From contig JAFSTA010000211.1 of the NCBI GenBank assembly GCA_017450695.1, positions 1 through 56,991 of the forward strand: a DNA stretch of 56,991 nt, written 5' to 3'. The notes under the pieces are model-generated. The model saw only the letters and a list, made by a program, of their open reading frames with translations. It was not told where the DNA came from and did not search any database. Below, one piece after another: positions 26,379 through 34,922 of the stretch (within the stretch, counting starts at the first letter, position 1; every line of letters starts with the position of its first letter). A program made the translations under genes and the position numbers. This DNA comes from Kiritimatiellia bacterium (GTDB lineage: Bacteria; Verrucomicrobiota; Kiritimatiellia; RFP12; UBA1067).

Positions 26379-27446
26379 CTAACGTGCCGATTCCATCGCG
26401 TCGGCGAGCTGATCTATACCCGCGCAGTTCAACTGGAAAGCCCCCGTGTTCTTGCAGTCAGCCCAGGACGCCATCAAGAATCCCTTGAGCCGTTCCGGTG
26501 CAACGTTGGCGCGGCAAAACTTCACCAGTTCAGCCGCGCAGTCGCTGTTCTCGGTGCGGCCGGATTCCTTCAGTTTCGGAGACACCCAGTTTGTCGGAAG
26601 CGCCACCATGTCAAAGCCCGCCTTACTCAACTCGATGAAAATTTTGAGGCGCGGCTGATAACAGGGTTTCATCTTCTCAATGACATACCCCTGCACATCC
26701 TCATTGTAGTAGCCTGGACACTGGAGTACGCTCTTCGGGCACTTCGTCATGAACTCCGGATGCTCCCATCCGTAGTCGCTGAACATCCACGGACGAACGC
26801 CCTGTTTCTCGACGGCGGCGATGAACTGATAGAGCGAGTGCCACCAAAGTTCATTCTGCCGACAGTTGACGACCACGTTCCTTCGTTGCCACTCCATCTG
26901 TTCCTCATCAAATCCGATGTGCAGGAAACGGGGAGTCTCGAAAATTTCGCACACATCGCGGATCACGTCGAAACACACGCGGTAATACGGCTCCGTCGCC
27001 ACCATGCGGTGGTACTGCTTGAGCCACTGGTCATGCGTGGCAGAGAAGTTCAATTTCGGGATCGGTTCCAATCCCATGCTTCTGAGCCGACGAACTTCGG
27101 CACGCATCCGATCGGCGCTCCAGCTTCCCTTCACGGCCAACTCTGGATGGCTTGGATACACAACGAACTCGCCCAAATCCATCACCACCATGTTGAACTT
27201 CCGTTTCTTCGCATGGTCGATGGTGCGGTTCCAAATCTCTTCCGAAAAATAGATTTCGTCGCGCGTGTACCGTTTTCCCGCGATCTTCGGTTCTCCCGGC
27301 GCGAGCCATTCGCCCCACATATTCATGCCCATGTGCAAAAGCACAGCGCGAATCTCATCCGTATTTCCTGCGAATGCCGACGCGGCATCCAGCGCAGATG
27401 AAACCGCAAATGCCGCTCCTGCCGAAATAAATTCTTTTCTGGTCAT
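26379..27446 (-). CDS. Exported GH20-like TIM-barrel protein
   Basis: The start is placed at MTRKEFISAGAAFAVSSALD, an export signal (Tat-like but with RK rather than RR); a longer frame to 27530 enters repeat-like DNA. No strong ribosome site is seen. The ~355-residue mature protein resembles the catalytic barrel of beta-N-acetylhexosaminidases: FLHIGFDEEQ matches the GH20 H-x-G-x-D-E strand with adjacent Asp-Glu. Trp-rich segments (WMFSDYGWEHPE, LMASWADCKN) fit sugar binding. The N-terminal non-catalytic GH20 domain is absent. Enzymatic activity is likely but the family is an inference. Confidence 0.65.
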   Translation of the reverse strand: MTRKEFISAGAAFAVSSALDAASAFAGNTDEIRAVLLHMGMNMWGEWLAPGEPKIAGKRYTRDEIYFSEEIWNRTIDHAKKRKFNMVVMDLGEFVVYPSHPELAVKGSWSADRMRAEVRRLRSMGLEPIPKLNFSATHDQWLKQYHRMVATEPYYRVCFDVIRDVCEIFETPRFLHIGFDEEQMEWQRRNVVVNCRQNELWWHSLYQFIAAVEKQGVRPWMFSDYGWEHPEFMTKCPKSVLQCPGYYNEDVQGYVIEKMKPCYQPRLKIFIELSKAGFDMVALPTNWVSPKLKESGRTENSDCAAELVKFCRANVAPERLKGFLMASWADCKNTGAFQLNCAGIDQLADAMESAR

Positions 27447-27528
27447 GTTGATTCTCAATTCCAAGTCAGCTTTCCGCCCGCGCTCCGCACGGGAATGTAA
27501 CTGAGAATAAGTTCCGAATCTTTCAACC

Positions 27529-27645
27529 ACCTAACAACCAAACCACTTAAACACCCAACTACCCAACCCCCTAACCACCTAACCACCCAACTACCCAACT
27601 ACCCAACTACCCAACCACCCAACTACCTAACCACCCAACCTTGAA
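27529..27645. repeat. AACCACCCAACTACCC minisatellite tract
   Basis: About 115 bp of degenerate 8-9 bp units (CAACTACCC, TAACCACC). Same family as 11911-11992, in reverse-complement orientation. Confidence 0.85.
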
Positions 27646-27673
27646 CTCATAGGCAAGAGGTACGGAGAAGAAA

Positions 27674-27707
27674 GGCACTGAATGCGACTCGCGCCTCATT
27701 CAGTGCC
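27674..27707 (-). terminator. Rho-independent terminator after the LysM gene
   Basis: Perfect 11-bp stem GGCACTGAATG / CATTCAGTGCC with a 12-nt loop, followed on the minus strand by TTTCTTCT. It lies 26 bp beyond the LysM stop codon. Confidence 0.75.
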
Positions 27708-27732
27708 CACTTGAACAGACATCCGTCGCTTG

Positions 27733-28854
27733 TTACTGCGGGGCAGGCAACTTCAGTTCCATACCCGGAGTCAGTTCATTCCCCGTCAGGCCGTTGAGGG
27801 CCTTCAGGTCGCTCGGGCTGACGCCCCAGCGGATCGCGACGGCGTACACATCTTCGCCTTCCTTCACCTTGTAGGTCTGCACGTTCGAGGGAGTCGGCAC
27901 CGTTTCTTTCGGCGGCTGAGTGGGCTGCGGCACCGGAGGCGTCACCACCTGGGCCGGTTCCTTCGGCTGTTCAGGCGCGGGCTGGACCGACTGCGTCGTC
28001 ACCGTATCGTTCGAAGCGGGCGCAGCCGGTGTGTTCGCCGTGGCCGTTTTCTTCGCTTCCGCCTTCTTGGTGGCAGGCGGAGTCGTGTTCGCCGACTTCG
28101 TGATCGCAACCTGCTTCACGTCCTTCTTCGCGCCCTGCGCGTTCGCGGCGGGGGCGGACTTGCCGGCGGCCGTCGGGATCTGAAGCTTCTGACCGACGAC
28201 AATCTTGTCGCCCTTCAGTTTCGGATTCGCGGCGCGGAGAGCGGCCAGCTTCACGCCATGCTTCTGGGCGATCGTCGAAAGGGCGTCTCCCTTCTTCACG
28301 ACATACGTAGTCGTCGTACCGGTGTAGGCAACGGCGGCAGTCTTGGTAGCCGTAGTCTTCGGCGCGGTCGTCTTGGCGGCGGTCGCGTTGGCCTTCGGCT
28401 GGGCAGGGGCGCTCTTCACTGTGGAGGGGACACTCTTGGCGGAAGACACATCCACCACGCCGGGGAGCTGGATGGTTTGTCCCACGCGGAGCTTGTTGGG
28501 CTGCAGGCCCGGATTCACCGCCAGCACGTCCTGCCAACGCAGTCCGTGACGGTATGCGATCGCGGAAATCGTGTCGCCCGACTTCACCGTGTACGGGGTC
28601 GTACCGGTCAGGCTCTGGATGTCGATCGACTGCACATCGACCTTCGCGGGCGCCGCAGGACGGGCAGACTGCTTCGCGGCGGGCGCGGCTTTCGGCTGCG
28701 GATCTGAAATATCCTGCACCTCGATCGGAGGCTGCTCTTCAATTGCGGGAGTCGCGGAACCATCCGTTCCACCCGTTGTCGTGCATCCCTGGATAAACAG
28801 GAATGCGGCGACCAAATTCGCTCCCATGGTCACATTCATCAACAAACGCTTCAT
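27733..28854 (-). CDS. Lipoprotein with three LysM domains
   Basis: 373 residues; AAGGAG 7 nt before the start. The signal ends in a lipobox (FLFIQGC), so it is membrane-anchored. Three LysM modules follow: YTVKSGDTISAIAYRHGL, YVVKKGDALSTIAQKHGV and YKVKEGEDVYAVAIRWGV, each ending in a G-(Q/M)-x-(I/L)-x-(L/I)-P element, linked by Ala/Pro/Thr/Lys-rich spacers. LysM binds the GlcNAc-MurNAc backbone, so the protein probably tethers envelope to peptidoglycan. No hydrolase domain is present. The gene lies 18 nt after murD in the same direction and ends at a terminator. Confidence 0.9.
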   Translation of the reverse strand: MKRLLMNVTMGANLVAAFLFIQGCTTTGGTDGSATPAIEEQPPIEVQDISDPQPKAAPAAKQSARPAAPAKVDVQSIDIQSLTGTTPYTVKSGDTISAIAYRHGLRWQDVLAVNPGLQPNKLRVGQTIQLPGVVDVSSAKSVPSTVKSAPAQPKANATAAKTTAPKTTATKTAAVAYTGTTTTYVVKKGDALSTIAQKHGVKLAALRAANPKLKGDKIVVGQKLQIPTAAGKSAPAANAQGAKKDVKQVAITKSANTTPPATKKAEAKKTATANTPAAPASNDTVTTQSVQPAPEQPKEPAQVVTPPVPQPTQPPKETVPTPSNVQTYKVKEGEDVYAVAIRWGVSPSDLKALNGLTGNELTPGMELKLPAPQ

Positions 28855-28872
28855 CGTTTCTCTCCTTGTGTC

Positions 28873-30294
28873 TTATTCCCCGTCCTTCAGGAAAGAAACG
28901 CCCGCCGGATGCGTAACCGCACGCACAACCTTCACGAAACGTTCTCCCCTTTCCCGATAGCCGGTAAATTGGTCAAAGCTCGCAGTGCCCGGCGAAAGAA
29001 GGATCGTATCGCCCGCAGAAGCCTCCGCAACCGCCCTCTCGACGGCCGTTTCCATGCACCCGCAATCCTCACAGGGCACCACGGAAGACCAGGCTTCCCC
29101 CATTCGCTTAGCACAACAGCCGATAAGATACACTTTTTTCACGAAGTTTTCCAGCATTTCTTTTGCACAATTTACATCCGGTTCTTTTAACTGCCCGCCG
29201 GCAATCAAAATGATTTGTTTTCCACCGTTTTTTTGTGCCTCTTTTCTCGCCGAAACCATGCGGATCGCCGCCATCATCGCGGTCAGACTGGTCGCCTTCG
29301 AATCATCCACGAAATCCACACCTGCCCCGCTCCTCCCGATCCACTGCATCCGATGGGGCAACGGCTGGAAGCTTTGCAACCCGTTCGCGATCTGTTCGTC
29401 CGTCAATCCGAGGTGTGCCAGCACGGCAACTGCCGCACTCGCGGAAACGCCAAACACGGGATTGTCAAACCAACTTCCAGCCGCCGAAATCTCACGACGG
29501 TTTCCCTGCGGGTCAGTCAGGACGATTCGCCCCGTTTCGTATCCAGCGCGACCTTCCCCCGGCGCACACGTTTCCGTACCGCTTCCGAACCGCCATGTCT
29601 CCACACCCTGCGGCACGGCGCCGCCGTCCGCCAATCCTTCCGGCAACAACGCAATCGCACCGGGGCGCATCGCCGCGAACATCCGCAGCTTCAAATCGCG
29701 GTACGCTTCCATCGTGTGGTGGCGGTTGAGATGATCCGCCTGCACGTTGAGCAGGATCGCGGCGTCAGGCGCGAACGTTTTCGTGTGTTCCATCTGGAAC
29801 GAGCTGACCTCGACCACCGCGCATTGAACAGGCTTCTCCGCCAGGCAGAGCGTACAGAGCGGAATGCCGTAATTCCCGGCGGGTGACGCGCGGACGCCTG
29901 CCGCGTTCAGCGTGTCGGAGAGGAACTTGACAATCGAGGTCTTCCCCTTGCTTCCCGTCACGGCCAGGCTCGCGCCCTTCCAAAATCGCGCACCTAATTC
30001 CAACTCGGAGATCAGTTCCCTGCCCTCTTTCGCGCAAGCCGTAATCCACGGATGCTCGAGAGGGAACGCGGGACTCGTCACAACCAGATCCGCCTCCGCG
30101 AGCGGCAACACGTCACCTGTCCCGAATCGGAACTCGACACCTTGACCGCGCAATTCCCGAATCGATTCCGTTGCCTTTTCGACGCCTTGGTCGAAAACGG
30201 TCACGTGCGCGCCCTCCCGATTCAACAGCGCGGCGGCAGCTTCGCCGCTCACGCCCGTTCCCAATACAAAAGCCCGTTTCCCTGTCACTGTCAT
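28873..30294 (-). CDS. murD: UDP-N-acetylmuramoylalanine--D-glutamate ligase
   Basis: Cytoplasmic Mur ligase that adds D-Glu to UDP-MurNAc-L-Ala. The start MTVTGKRAFVLGTGVSG is chosen because GGGGGG lies just upstream; a longer frame reaches 30336. Domain order: Rossmann N-domain (VLGTGVSGEAAAALL), central ATPase with P-loop GSKGKTS (a Lys variant of the usual GTNGKS/T), NVQADHLNRH, and the C-domain element DDSKATSLTAMMAAI. Length 473 residues is normal. Linked to a LysM lipoprotein and, further downstream, ftsW, recalling a dcw cluster. Confidence 0.93.
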   Translation of the reverse strand: MTVTGKRAFVLGTGVSGEAAAALLNREGAHVTVFDQGVEKATESIRELRGQGVEFRFGTGDVLPLAEADLVVTSPAFPLEHPWITACAKEGRELISELELGARFWKGASLAVTGSKGKTSIVKFLSDTLNAAGVRASPAGNYGIPLCTLCLAEKPVQCAVVEVSSFQMEHTKTFAPDAAILLNVQADHLNRHHTMEAYRDLKLRMFAAMRPGAIALLPEGLADGGAVPQGVETWRFGSGTETCAPGEGRAGYETGRIVLTDPQGNRREISAAGSWFDNPVFGVSASAAVAVLAHLGLTDEQIANGLQSFQPLPHRMQWIGRSGAGVDFVDDSKATSLTAMMAAIRMVSARKEAQKNGGKQIILIAGGQLKEPDVNCAKEMLENFVKKVYLIGCCAKRMGEAWSSVVPCEDCGCMETAVERAVAEASAGDTILLSPGTASFDQFTGYRERGERFVKVVRAVTHPAGVSFLKDGE

Positions 30295-30355
30295 ACGCCC
30301 CCCTTGCGTCATTCCGCATCCATCACGTTTCTTCACGCGCGGTATTCCCGCTCCC

Positions 30356-31054
30356 CTACTCCACCGTCTCCGTTTCGATGCCCGGAATCTCGTTCAGCCG
30401 CGCGAGGATCGACGCGGGCGTAACCGTGCGTACCGGTGCGGCAAGCGCAACCGTCACGTTCAACCCGCTCTTTCCATGACGCGCCACCAGATACGAGTTG
30501 AGCGTCACGCCGCGCATCCCCGTCAACGCGGAAACGGCGGCGGCAACCGCCTTCTTGTCTTCCGCCCACATCGTCACCTGCAGCTCGTGGCGAACGGAAC
30601 CGATGCGCCGTTCGACCAGCATGAACAATTCCAACCCCGCGATGGTCACGAGCGTCGCAATCGCTGCAACCGCGAACAAGCCGCCGCCCACCGCAATCCC
30701 GATCGCGGCGGTCGTCCAAATCGTGGCGGCGGTCGTCAACCCCACCACAAACCGTTTGTGCAGCACAATCGTCCCCGCGCCGAGGAAACCGATTCCCGTG
30801 ACAATCTGCGAAGCGATGCGGCTGATATCGGCACGCACGGGAAACTGGTCGCCGTTCTGCTGCAACAGCGAGGCGAGCGCGTCGCTCACGCCGAACTGGG
30901 AGACGAGCATGAAGAGCGCAGATCCCAGCGCGACGAGGAAATGCGTCTTCAACCCCGCTTCCTTCGCACGGTACTCACGCTCCAGTCCGATCAAACCGCC
31001 TAACAGGGCAGCGACGAGCAAACGAACACTCAACATCCACGAGACTGAATCCAT
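30356..31054 (-). CDS. MgtC/SapB family membrane protein
   Basis: 232 residues. The N-terminal ~130 residues form four to five membrane helices with the family signature RLLVAALLGGLIGLEREYRA and GIGFLGAGTIV; the C-terminal ~80 residues are a soluble ACT-like domain, as in full-length MgtC. Family members influence Mg2+ homeostasis and ATP synthase activity; biochemical function is debated. It precedes murD by 61 nt in the same orientation. No strong ribosome site: GGGGAGAATATG precedes the start. Confidence 0.9.
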   Translation of the reverse strand: MDSVSWMLSVRLLVAALLGGLIGLEREYRAKEAGLKTHFLVALGSALFMLVSQFGVSDALASLLQQNGDQFPVRADISRIASQIVTGIGFLGAGTIVLHKRFVVGLTTAATIWTTAAIGIAVGGGLFAVAAIATLVTIAGLELFMLVERRIGSVRHELQVTMWAEDKKAVAAAVSALTGMRGVTLNSYLVARHGKSGLNVTVALAAPVRTVTPASILARLNEIPGIETETVE

Positions 31055-31222
31055 ATTCTCCCCTTTGAAGTAAGTTAGGTGGTTGGGTGGTTAGCCCGTC
31101 GCCCGGGAGGGACGCGCCCCGTCGCGTCCACAACGCTTGTCAGACCTCCCCGCCTTTCAGCTTCTCAGCCTCTCAGCTTACCCGGTCTCCCCGTCTTACC
31201 CAGCCTAACACGATCCGCAGAC

Positions 31223-31256
31223 AAAAAAGCCCCAGTTCCCGCAAGGGAAACCGGGG
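31223..31256 (-). terminator. Rho-independent terminator after tatA
   Basis: On the minus strand CCCCGGTTTCCC-TTGC-GGGAACTGGGG (one bulge) is followed by CTTTTTT. It closes the rpoZ-smpB-tatA operon about 20 bp after the tatA stop. Confidence 0.85.
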
Positions 31257-31276
31257 AGGCGCGAACGGCGAAACGC

Positions 31277-31528
31277 CTACGCCTGTTTCTCGGCAGACTT
31301 GGCAGCCTCGGTGTTCTGGTCAACCTGCGCGGAGGGAATTTCCTTCTTCACCTCGTCCATCAGGTTCTTGACAACCTCACTGCCCTGCTTGTCTCCCTCT
31401 TCCTTACCCTTCTTGAACTCTCCGATGCTCTTTCCCAAAGAATGGGCCAGCTCGGGCAATTTCTTGCCGCCGAAAAGAATCAAGATGATCAACAGTACGA
31501 TCAAAATCTGCCAGTGTCCAGCTATCAT
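31277..31528 (-). CDS. tatA: Twin-arginine translocase subunit TatA/E
   Basis: 83 residues: one N-terminal membrane helix (HWQILIVLLIILILFGG), the conserved FGGKKLPELAHSLGK hinge and amphipathic helix, and a charged tail (GEFKKGKEEGDKQ). This pore-forming component exports folded proteins, and Tat signals such as that of the phosphoesterase at 19651 fit its presence. GGAGG lies 8 nt upstream; it follows smpB by 30 nt and ends at a terminator. tatB and tatC are not in the window. Confidence 0.93.
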   Translation of the reverse strand: MIAGHWQILIVLLIILILFGGKKLPELAHSLGKSIGEFKKGKEEGDKQGSEVVKNLMDEVKKEIPSAQVDQNTEAAKSAEKQA

Positions 31529-31558
31529 GGTCTTATTCCTCCAATCAGTTTCTAGTTC

Positions 31559-32038
31559 CTAACCCTGCCGCATCGCGCGGCGAGCCTCCAGATCCGCATC
31601 ACGCCGTTTCACCGTCTCGCGCTTGTCCTGCTGCTGCTTGCCCCGGCAGACGCCGATCTCGACTTTCACAAGTCCTTTCGCGGTCAAGTATAGCCGAAGC
31701 GGAATCAATGTCAATCCCTTTTGCTCCTGAAACGTCTGCAGCTTGCGAATTTCCTTCTTGTGCATCAACAGACGCCGCGTGCGCAGGGAATCGTGATTGA
31801 AACGGTTGCCGAATGCATAGGGCGGGATTCGAACGGCATGGGCGAACAGCTGCCCGTCCTTCACCTCCGCGTAGGAGCCGACCAGCCCCGCCTCCCCGTT
31901 GCGGACCACCTTGACCTCCGTTCCGACCAGCTCGATACCGGCCTCGTGGCGTTCCAGGACAAAATAGTCATGCGTGGCGCGGCGGTTGACCGCAAGGTTT
32001 CCCCCCAGCCGATCCTTTTTGTCCTTGTTTCCGCTCAA
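31559..32038 (-). CDS. smpB: SsrA-binding protein SmpB
   Basis: 159 residues with the SmpB fold: NRRATHDYFVLERHEAGIEL, GTEVKVVRNGEAGLVGSYAE, HKKEIRKLQ, LIPLRLYLTAKGLVKVEIGVCRGK (shown in parts) and the basic tail DKRETVKRRDADLEARRAMR that mimics mRNA in the ribosome. It delivers tmRNA for trans-translation. Its start overlaps the rpoZ stop by 4 nt (32035-32038), implying coupling. Confidence 0.95.
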   Translation of the reverse strand: MSGNKDKKDRLGGNLAVNRRATHDYFVLERHEAGIELVGTEVKVVRNGEAGLVGSYAEVKDGQLFAHAVRIPPYAFGNRFNHDSLRTRRLLMHKKEIRKLQTFQEQKGLTLIPLRLYLTAKGLVKVEIGVCRGKQQQDKRETVKRRDADLEARRAMRQG

Positions 32039-32316
32039 CGGCTAGGCCCCAATCCCTTCAACGCACCGGGCTGCGACCAACGCGTGTGCGCGGCCTCCGC
32101 CTTGGCGATTTCCGTGAAATCGACTTCCGAGGCCAGCTTGCCCTCCGCGATCTCGCGCAGCGCGATATCCGCTTTGTCCTCGTCGTAAGACAACGGTTTC
32201 ACATACGGACGTTCGCCCGGCATGTTCAACTGGCGGACACGCTTGGAAATCACATTGACGAGCACGGGAATGCTCGGAATCCGAACCTTTGCTTTTTCAA
32301 TCAGCTCTACGTTCAC
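32035..32316 (-). CDS. rpoZ: RNA polymerase omega subunit
   Basis: 93 residues from a GTG start at 32314-32316, chosen because AGGAGGT lies 6 nt upstream and a strong promoter lies 31 bp before; the longer open frame to 32580 would start upstream of that promoter. Contains VISKRVRQLN, then KPLSYDEDKADIALREIAEGK, the omega-specific conserved region. Omega supports assembly of the beta-prime subunit. It is first in the rpoZ-smpB-tatA operon. Confidence 0.85.
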   Translation of the reverse strand: MNVELIEKAKVRIPSIPVLVNVISKRVRQLNMPGERPYVKPLSYDEDKADIALREIAEGKLASEVDFTEIAKAEAAHTRWSQPGALKGLGPSR

Positions 32317-32346
32317 GAAAGACCTCCTGTGTAAAAAGGAACAAAC

Positions 32347-32376
32347 AGTATAGCGGATTTCCCCCCAGAGAGTCAA
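32347..32376 (-). promoter_or_regulatory. Promoter of rpoZ-smpB-tatA
   Basis: Minus-strand TTGACT (32371-32376), 18-bp spacer, TATACT (32347-32352). Confidence 0.8.
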
Positions 32377-32542
32377 CACCCCTTTCAGAATTTTTTTGGT
32401 GGGTGGTAGCGTGTGGCTGGTCGCTGGTGGCTGGCTTGTCGCATATCGCGTTCCTTTCGCGGCGCGTACCCTGTGTTGCGGCTTGTATGCCGCACAGCCG
32501 AACACGGCTCCCCCCCATACGGCCCCCCCAAAAAAATCACCC

Positions 32543-32571
32543 TTGCAGGAACGGATGGAGAAGAGTAAAAT
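32543..32571 (+). promoter_or_regulatory. Promoter of the rhaT-like gene
   Basis: TTGCAG (32543-32548), 17-bp spacer, TAAAAT (32566-32571), with the ribosome site starting only 10 bp later, so the leader is very short. Confidence 0.6.
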
Positions 32572-32595
32572 GACAGGCAAAAGGAGTTTATGATC

Positions 32596-33711
32596 ATGGA
32601 TACTACGAATCCTGCGATGGGTATGTTTTTGTTTGCGATGGGTGGTTTGGCGGGCGCGTGCTTTGCCCTACCCTTTAAGAAGGTGAAGGTGTGGGCGTAT
32701 GAAAGCTACTGGCTGATCTACGCACTCTTCGGCTTGATCCTGTTCCCGTGGGCGCTGGCGCTCGCGACGGTCCCGAACCTGGGCGAGGTGTTACGGAATG
32801 CGCCGGGCAGTGTCTTGGGACGCTGTTTCGGGTTTGGCGCGTTGTGGGGTCTCGGCGGATTGACCTGGGGGTTGATGATCCGTTACCTCGGAATCGGTCT
32901 CGGTCTCGCGATCGGATGCGGTCTCTGCTCCGCGACGGGTACGCTGATTCCGCCGATTGTCACGGGCAAGGCTGCCTCCCTGGTGGCGACGCCGGGTGCG
33001 CGGATTGTACTGGCTGGCGTCATCGGTTCCCTGCTCGGCATCGTGTTCGTCGGACTTGCCGGTAAATCCAAAGAGGGAGAGCTTTCCGAGGAGGAGAAAA
33101 AGAAGGCCGTCGCCGATTTCGATTTTAAGAAAGGCATGTTGGTCGCGCTCTTCTCGGGCATCGCCAGCGCGGGTATGAACTTCGGCCTCCAGAGCGGTGA
33201 GATCCTGGAAAAGGCGGCCGTGACGGGTGGAACGGACGGCAAGTGGCAGGGGATGCCGGTGTTGATCGTTGTGCTGCTCGGCGGTTTCGTGGTGAACCTG
33301 ATCTGGTGTCTCGTCCAGAACGCGAAGAACAAGACGGGCAAGGACTACGTCACGGGCGGCGCGGGTATCATCGCGGGGAACCTCCTCTTCGCCGGACTCG
33401 CCGGCGTGATCTGGGCCTGCCAGTTCGTCTGCCAGAAGGTCGGCGAACCCAACATGGGCGAAATGAAGTACATCGGCTTCGCGGTCGTCATGGGATCAAC
33501 GATCCTCTTCAGTACGATCATCGGCATCTTCCTCGGCGAATGGAAAGGCGTCGGGAAACGGACTCGCGGTTTGCTCGCGTTGGGTATCCTGATCCTGCTC
33601 GCCTCGTTCGGCACCGTCTCCTACGGCAACAAGATCCAGGAGAACGAAAAGGCGCAAGCCTCCGCGCAGCCGCAACCGACGGCAGTCGAAACTGCCGCCC
33701 CGGTGAAATAG
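32596..33711 (+). CDS. rhaT: RhaT-type L-rhamnose/H+ symporter
   Basis: About 371 residues, ten predicted membrane helices in the drug/metabolite-transporter fold. Characteristic segments: GGLAGACFALPFKKVKVWAYESYW near the start (given in family order), GRCFGFGALWGLGGLTWGL and GLAIGCGLCSATGTLIPPI. RhaT imports L-rhamnose with protons. AGGAG lies 9 nt before ATG 32596; ATG 32590 is only 3 nt from it and less likely. A secreted GH106-type rhamnosidase is 11 kb downstream, consistent with rhamnose use. Some family members carry other sugars, so substrate is probable rather than certain. Confidence 0.85.
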   Translation: MDTTNPAMGMFLFAMGGLAGACFALPFKKVKVWAYESYWLIYALFGLILFPWALALATVPNLGEVLRNAPGSVLGRCFGFGALWGLGGLTWGLMIRYLGIGLGLAIGCGLCSATGTLIPPIVTGKAASLVATPGARIVLAGVIGSLLGIVFVGLAGKSKEGELSEEEKKKAVADFDFKKGMLVALFSGIASAGMNFGLQSGEILEKAAVTGGTDGKWQGMPVLIVVLLGGFVVNLIWCLVQNAKNKTGKDYVTGGAGIIAGNLLFAGLAGVIWACQFVCQKVGEPNMGEMKYIGFAVVMGSTILFSTIIGIFLGEWKGVGKRTRGLLALGILILLASFGTVSYGNKIQENEKAQASAQPQPTAVETAAPVK

Positions 33712-33914
33712 CAACGGGAAAGAGTCGAATTCCACGATTCTTGCCTATAGGTTGGCAGGCAAGGCATGTTCTGCTTTGCGGGCGCGACAGAAGGTGTCCC
33801 TCCCGTTCTTCGTGTGAGGCCATCCTCTCCTATCCCTATCTTTCCTTATCCCTATCCCATCCTCTCCTCGCTTCTCCGCTGGCGCGTAGCTCGTAGCACC
33901 GCTACAAAAGAAGC

Positions 33915-33944
33915 TTGTAGTTTGTGTGCGAAGAACGATATACT
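33915..33944 (+). promoter_or_regulatory. Promoter of the HAD hydrolase gene
   Basis: TTGTAG (33915-33920), 18-bp spacer, TATACT (33939-33944), 58 bp before the start. Confidence 0.6.
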
Positions 33945-34001
33945 GGTTTTTGCCGCTGAGATGCGGCATTCCCTTCGTGGGTAATCAAGGAGTCTGTGAG
34001 A

Positions 34002-34922
34002 ATGGGTGTTGTGGATTTGAGAGACGAAATCACGCGGTTGCCGAAGCGGCACGACACGTTTGTCGGGATCGATTCGGACGGATGTGTGTTCGACACGATG
34101 AATGAAAAACAGAAGGTGCATTTCCATCCGCTGATTATCCGGCACTGGCATCTGGAGGAAATCGCGGATGCGGTTCGCGCCTGCGCGGTCTTTTCCAACC
34201 TTACCTCGCGCTTTCGCGGCTCGAATCGTTTTCCCGCCCTGCTCCGCACGTTCGAACTGCTGGCCGATTACCCCGGCGTGAAGGAATCGGGGGTCGAGCT
34301 GCCTCGGCTGGACTCGTTGCGGTCGTATGTTCACTCCGGCCTTCCGCTGGGTAACCCGTCCCTACGCGACGAGGTTGAGCGCACGCATGATCCCGACCTC
34401 ACCTCGCTACTGGCGTGGAGCTTGCAGGTGAATGAGAGCATCGACACCAAGATGCGCCCCGTACCGCCATTCCGTAACGCGCTGCGCGCGTTCTCGCTGA
34501 TCCGCATGGGAAGCGATTCGATGGTGGTCTCCCAGACGCCTGTCGCGGCGCTCCAGCGCGAATGGAAATTTCACCGCATCGAGTCTTGCGTCGATTGGAT
34601 CGCCGGACAGGAGCACGGGACCAAGGCGGAACAGTTGCGTCTGGCTGCCGCCGGGAAGTATCCGATGGATCGCGTGTTGATGATCGGCGACGGCGTGGGC
34701 GATCTGCAGGCGGCCCGCGAAGCGGGATCGCACTTCTTCCCGATTCTCCCTTCGGAGGAAGAGGAGTCGTGGACGCGGTTCTGCGACGAGGCTTACCCGC
34801 GTTTCCTGAACGGCGAATACGGCTCGGAATACGAGTCCGCACTGGTGACCGATTTCGAAAACCGTCTGCCTACAATTCCGCCGTGGAAATCGGGCCAGGA
34901 ACAGCAGAGGAATCCAGAATGA
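34002..34922 (+). CDS. HAD-superfamily hydrolase
   Basis: 306 residues from ATG 34002 (AAGGAG 9 nt upstream). Motif I with the nucleophile is FVGIDSDGCVFDT (D-x-D-G); the C-terminal motif IV is VLMIGDGVGDLQAAREAG, with GDGxxD for Mg2+ binding. A large helical cap lies between. Family members are phosphatases of sugars, nucleotides or other small phosphates; substrate unknown. Its last codons contain a relic ribosome site and start that match the following gene, suggesting that the two genes once overlapped. Confidence 0.8.
   Translation: MGVVDLRDEITRLPKRHDTFVGIDSDGCVFDTMNEKQKVHFHPLIIRHWHLEEIADAVRACAVFSNLTSRFRGSNRFPALLRTFELLADYPGVKESGVELPRLDSLRSYVHSGLPLGNPSLRDEVERTHDPDLTSLLAWSLQVNESIDTKMRPVPPFRNALRAFSLIRMGSDSMVVSQTPVAALQREWKFHRIESCVDWIAGQEHGTKAEQLRLAAAGKYPMDRVLMIGDGVGDLQAAREAGSHFFPILPSEEEESWTRFCDEAYPRFLNGEYGSEYESALVTDFENRLPTIPPWKSGQEQQRNPE

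Noticed and set aside
32035-32580. Long version of rpoZ starting at 32578-32580
   Set aside because: The extra N-terminus lies upstream of a strong promoter and has no similarity to omega; the GTG at 32314-32316 has a perfect ribosome site.
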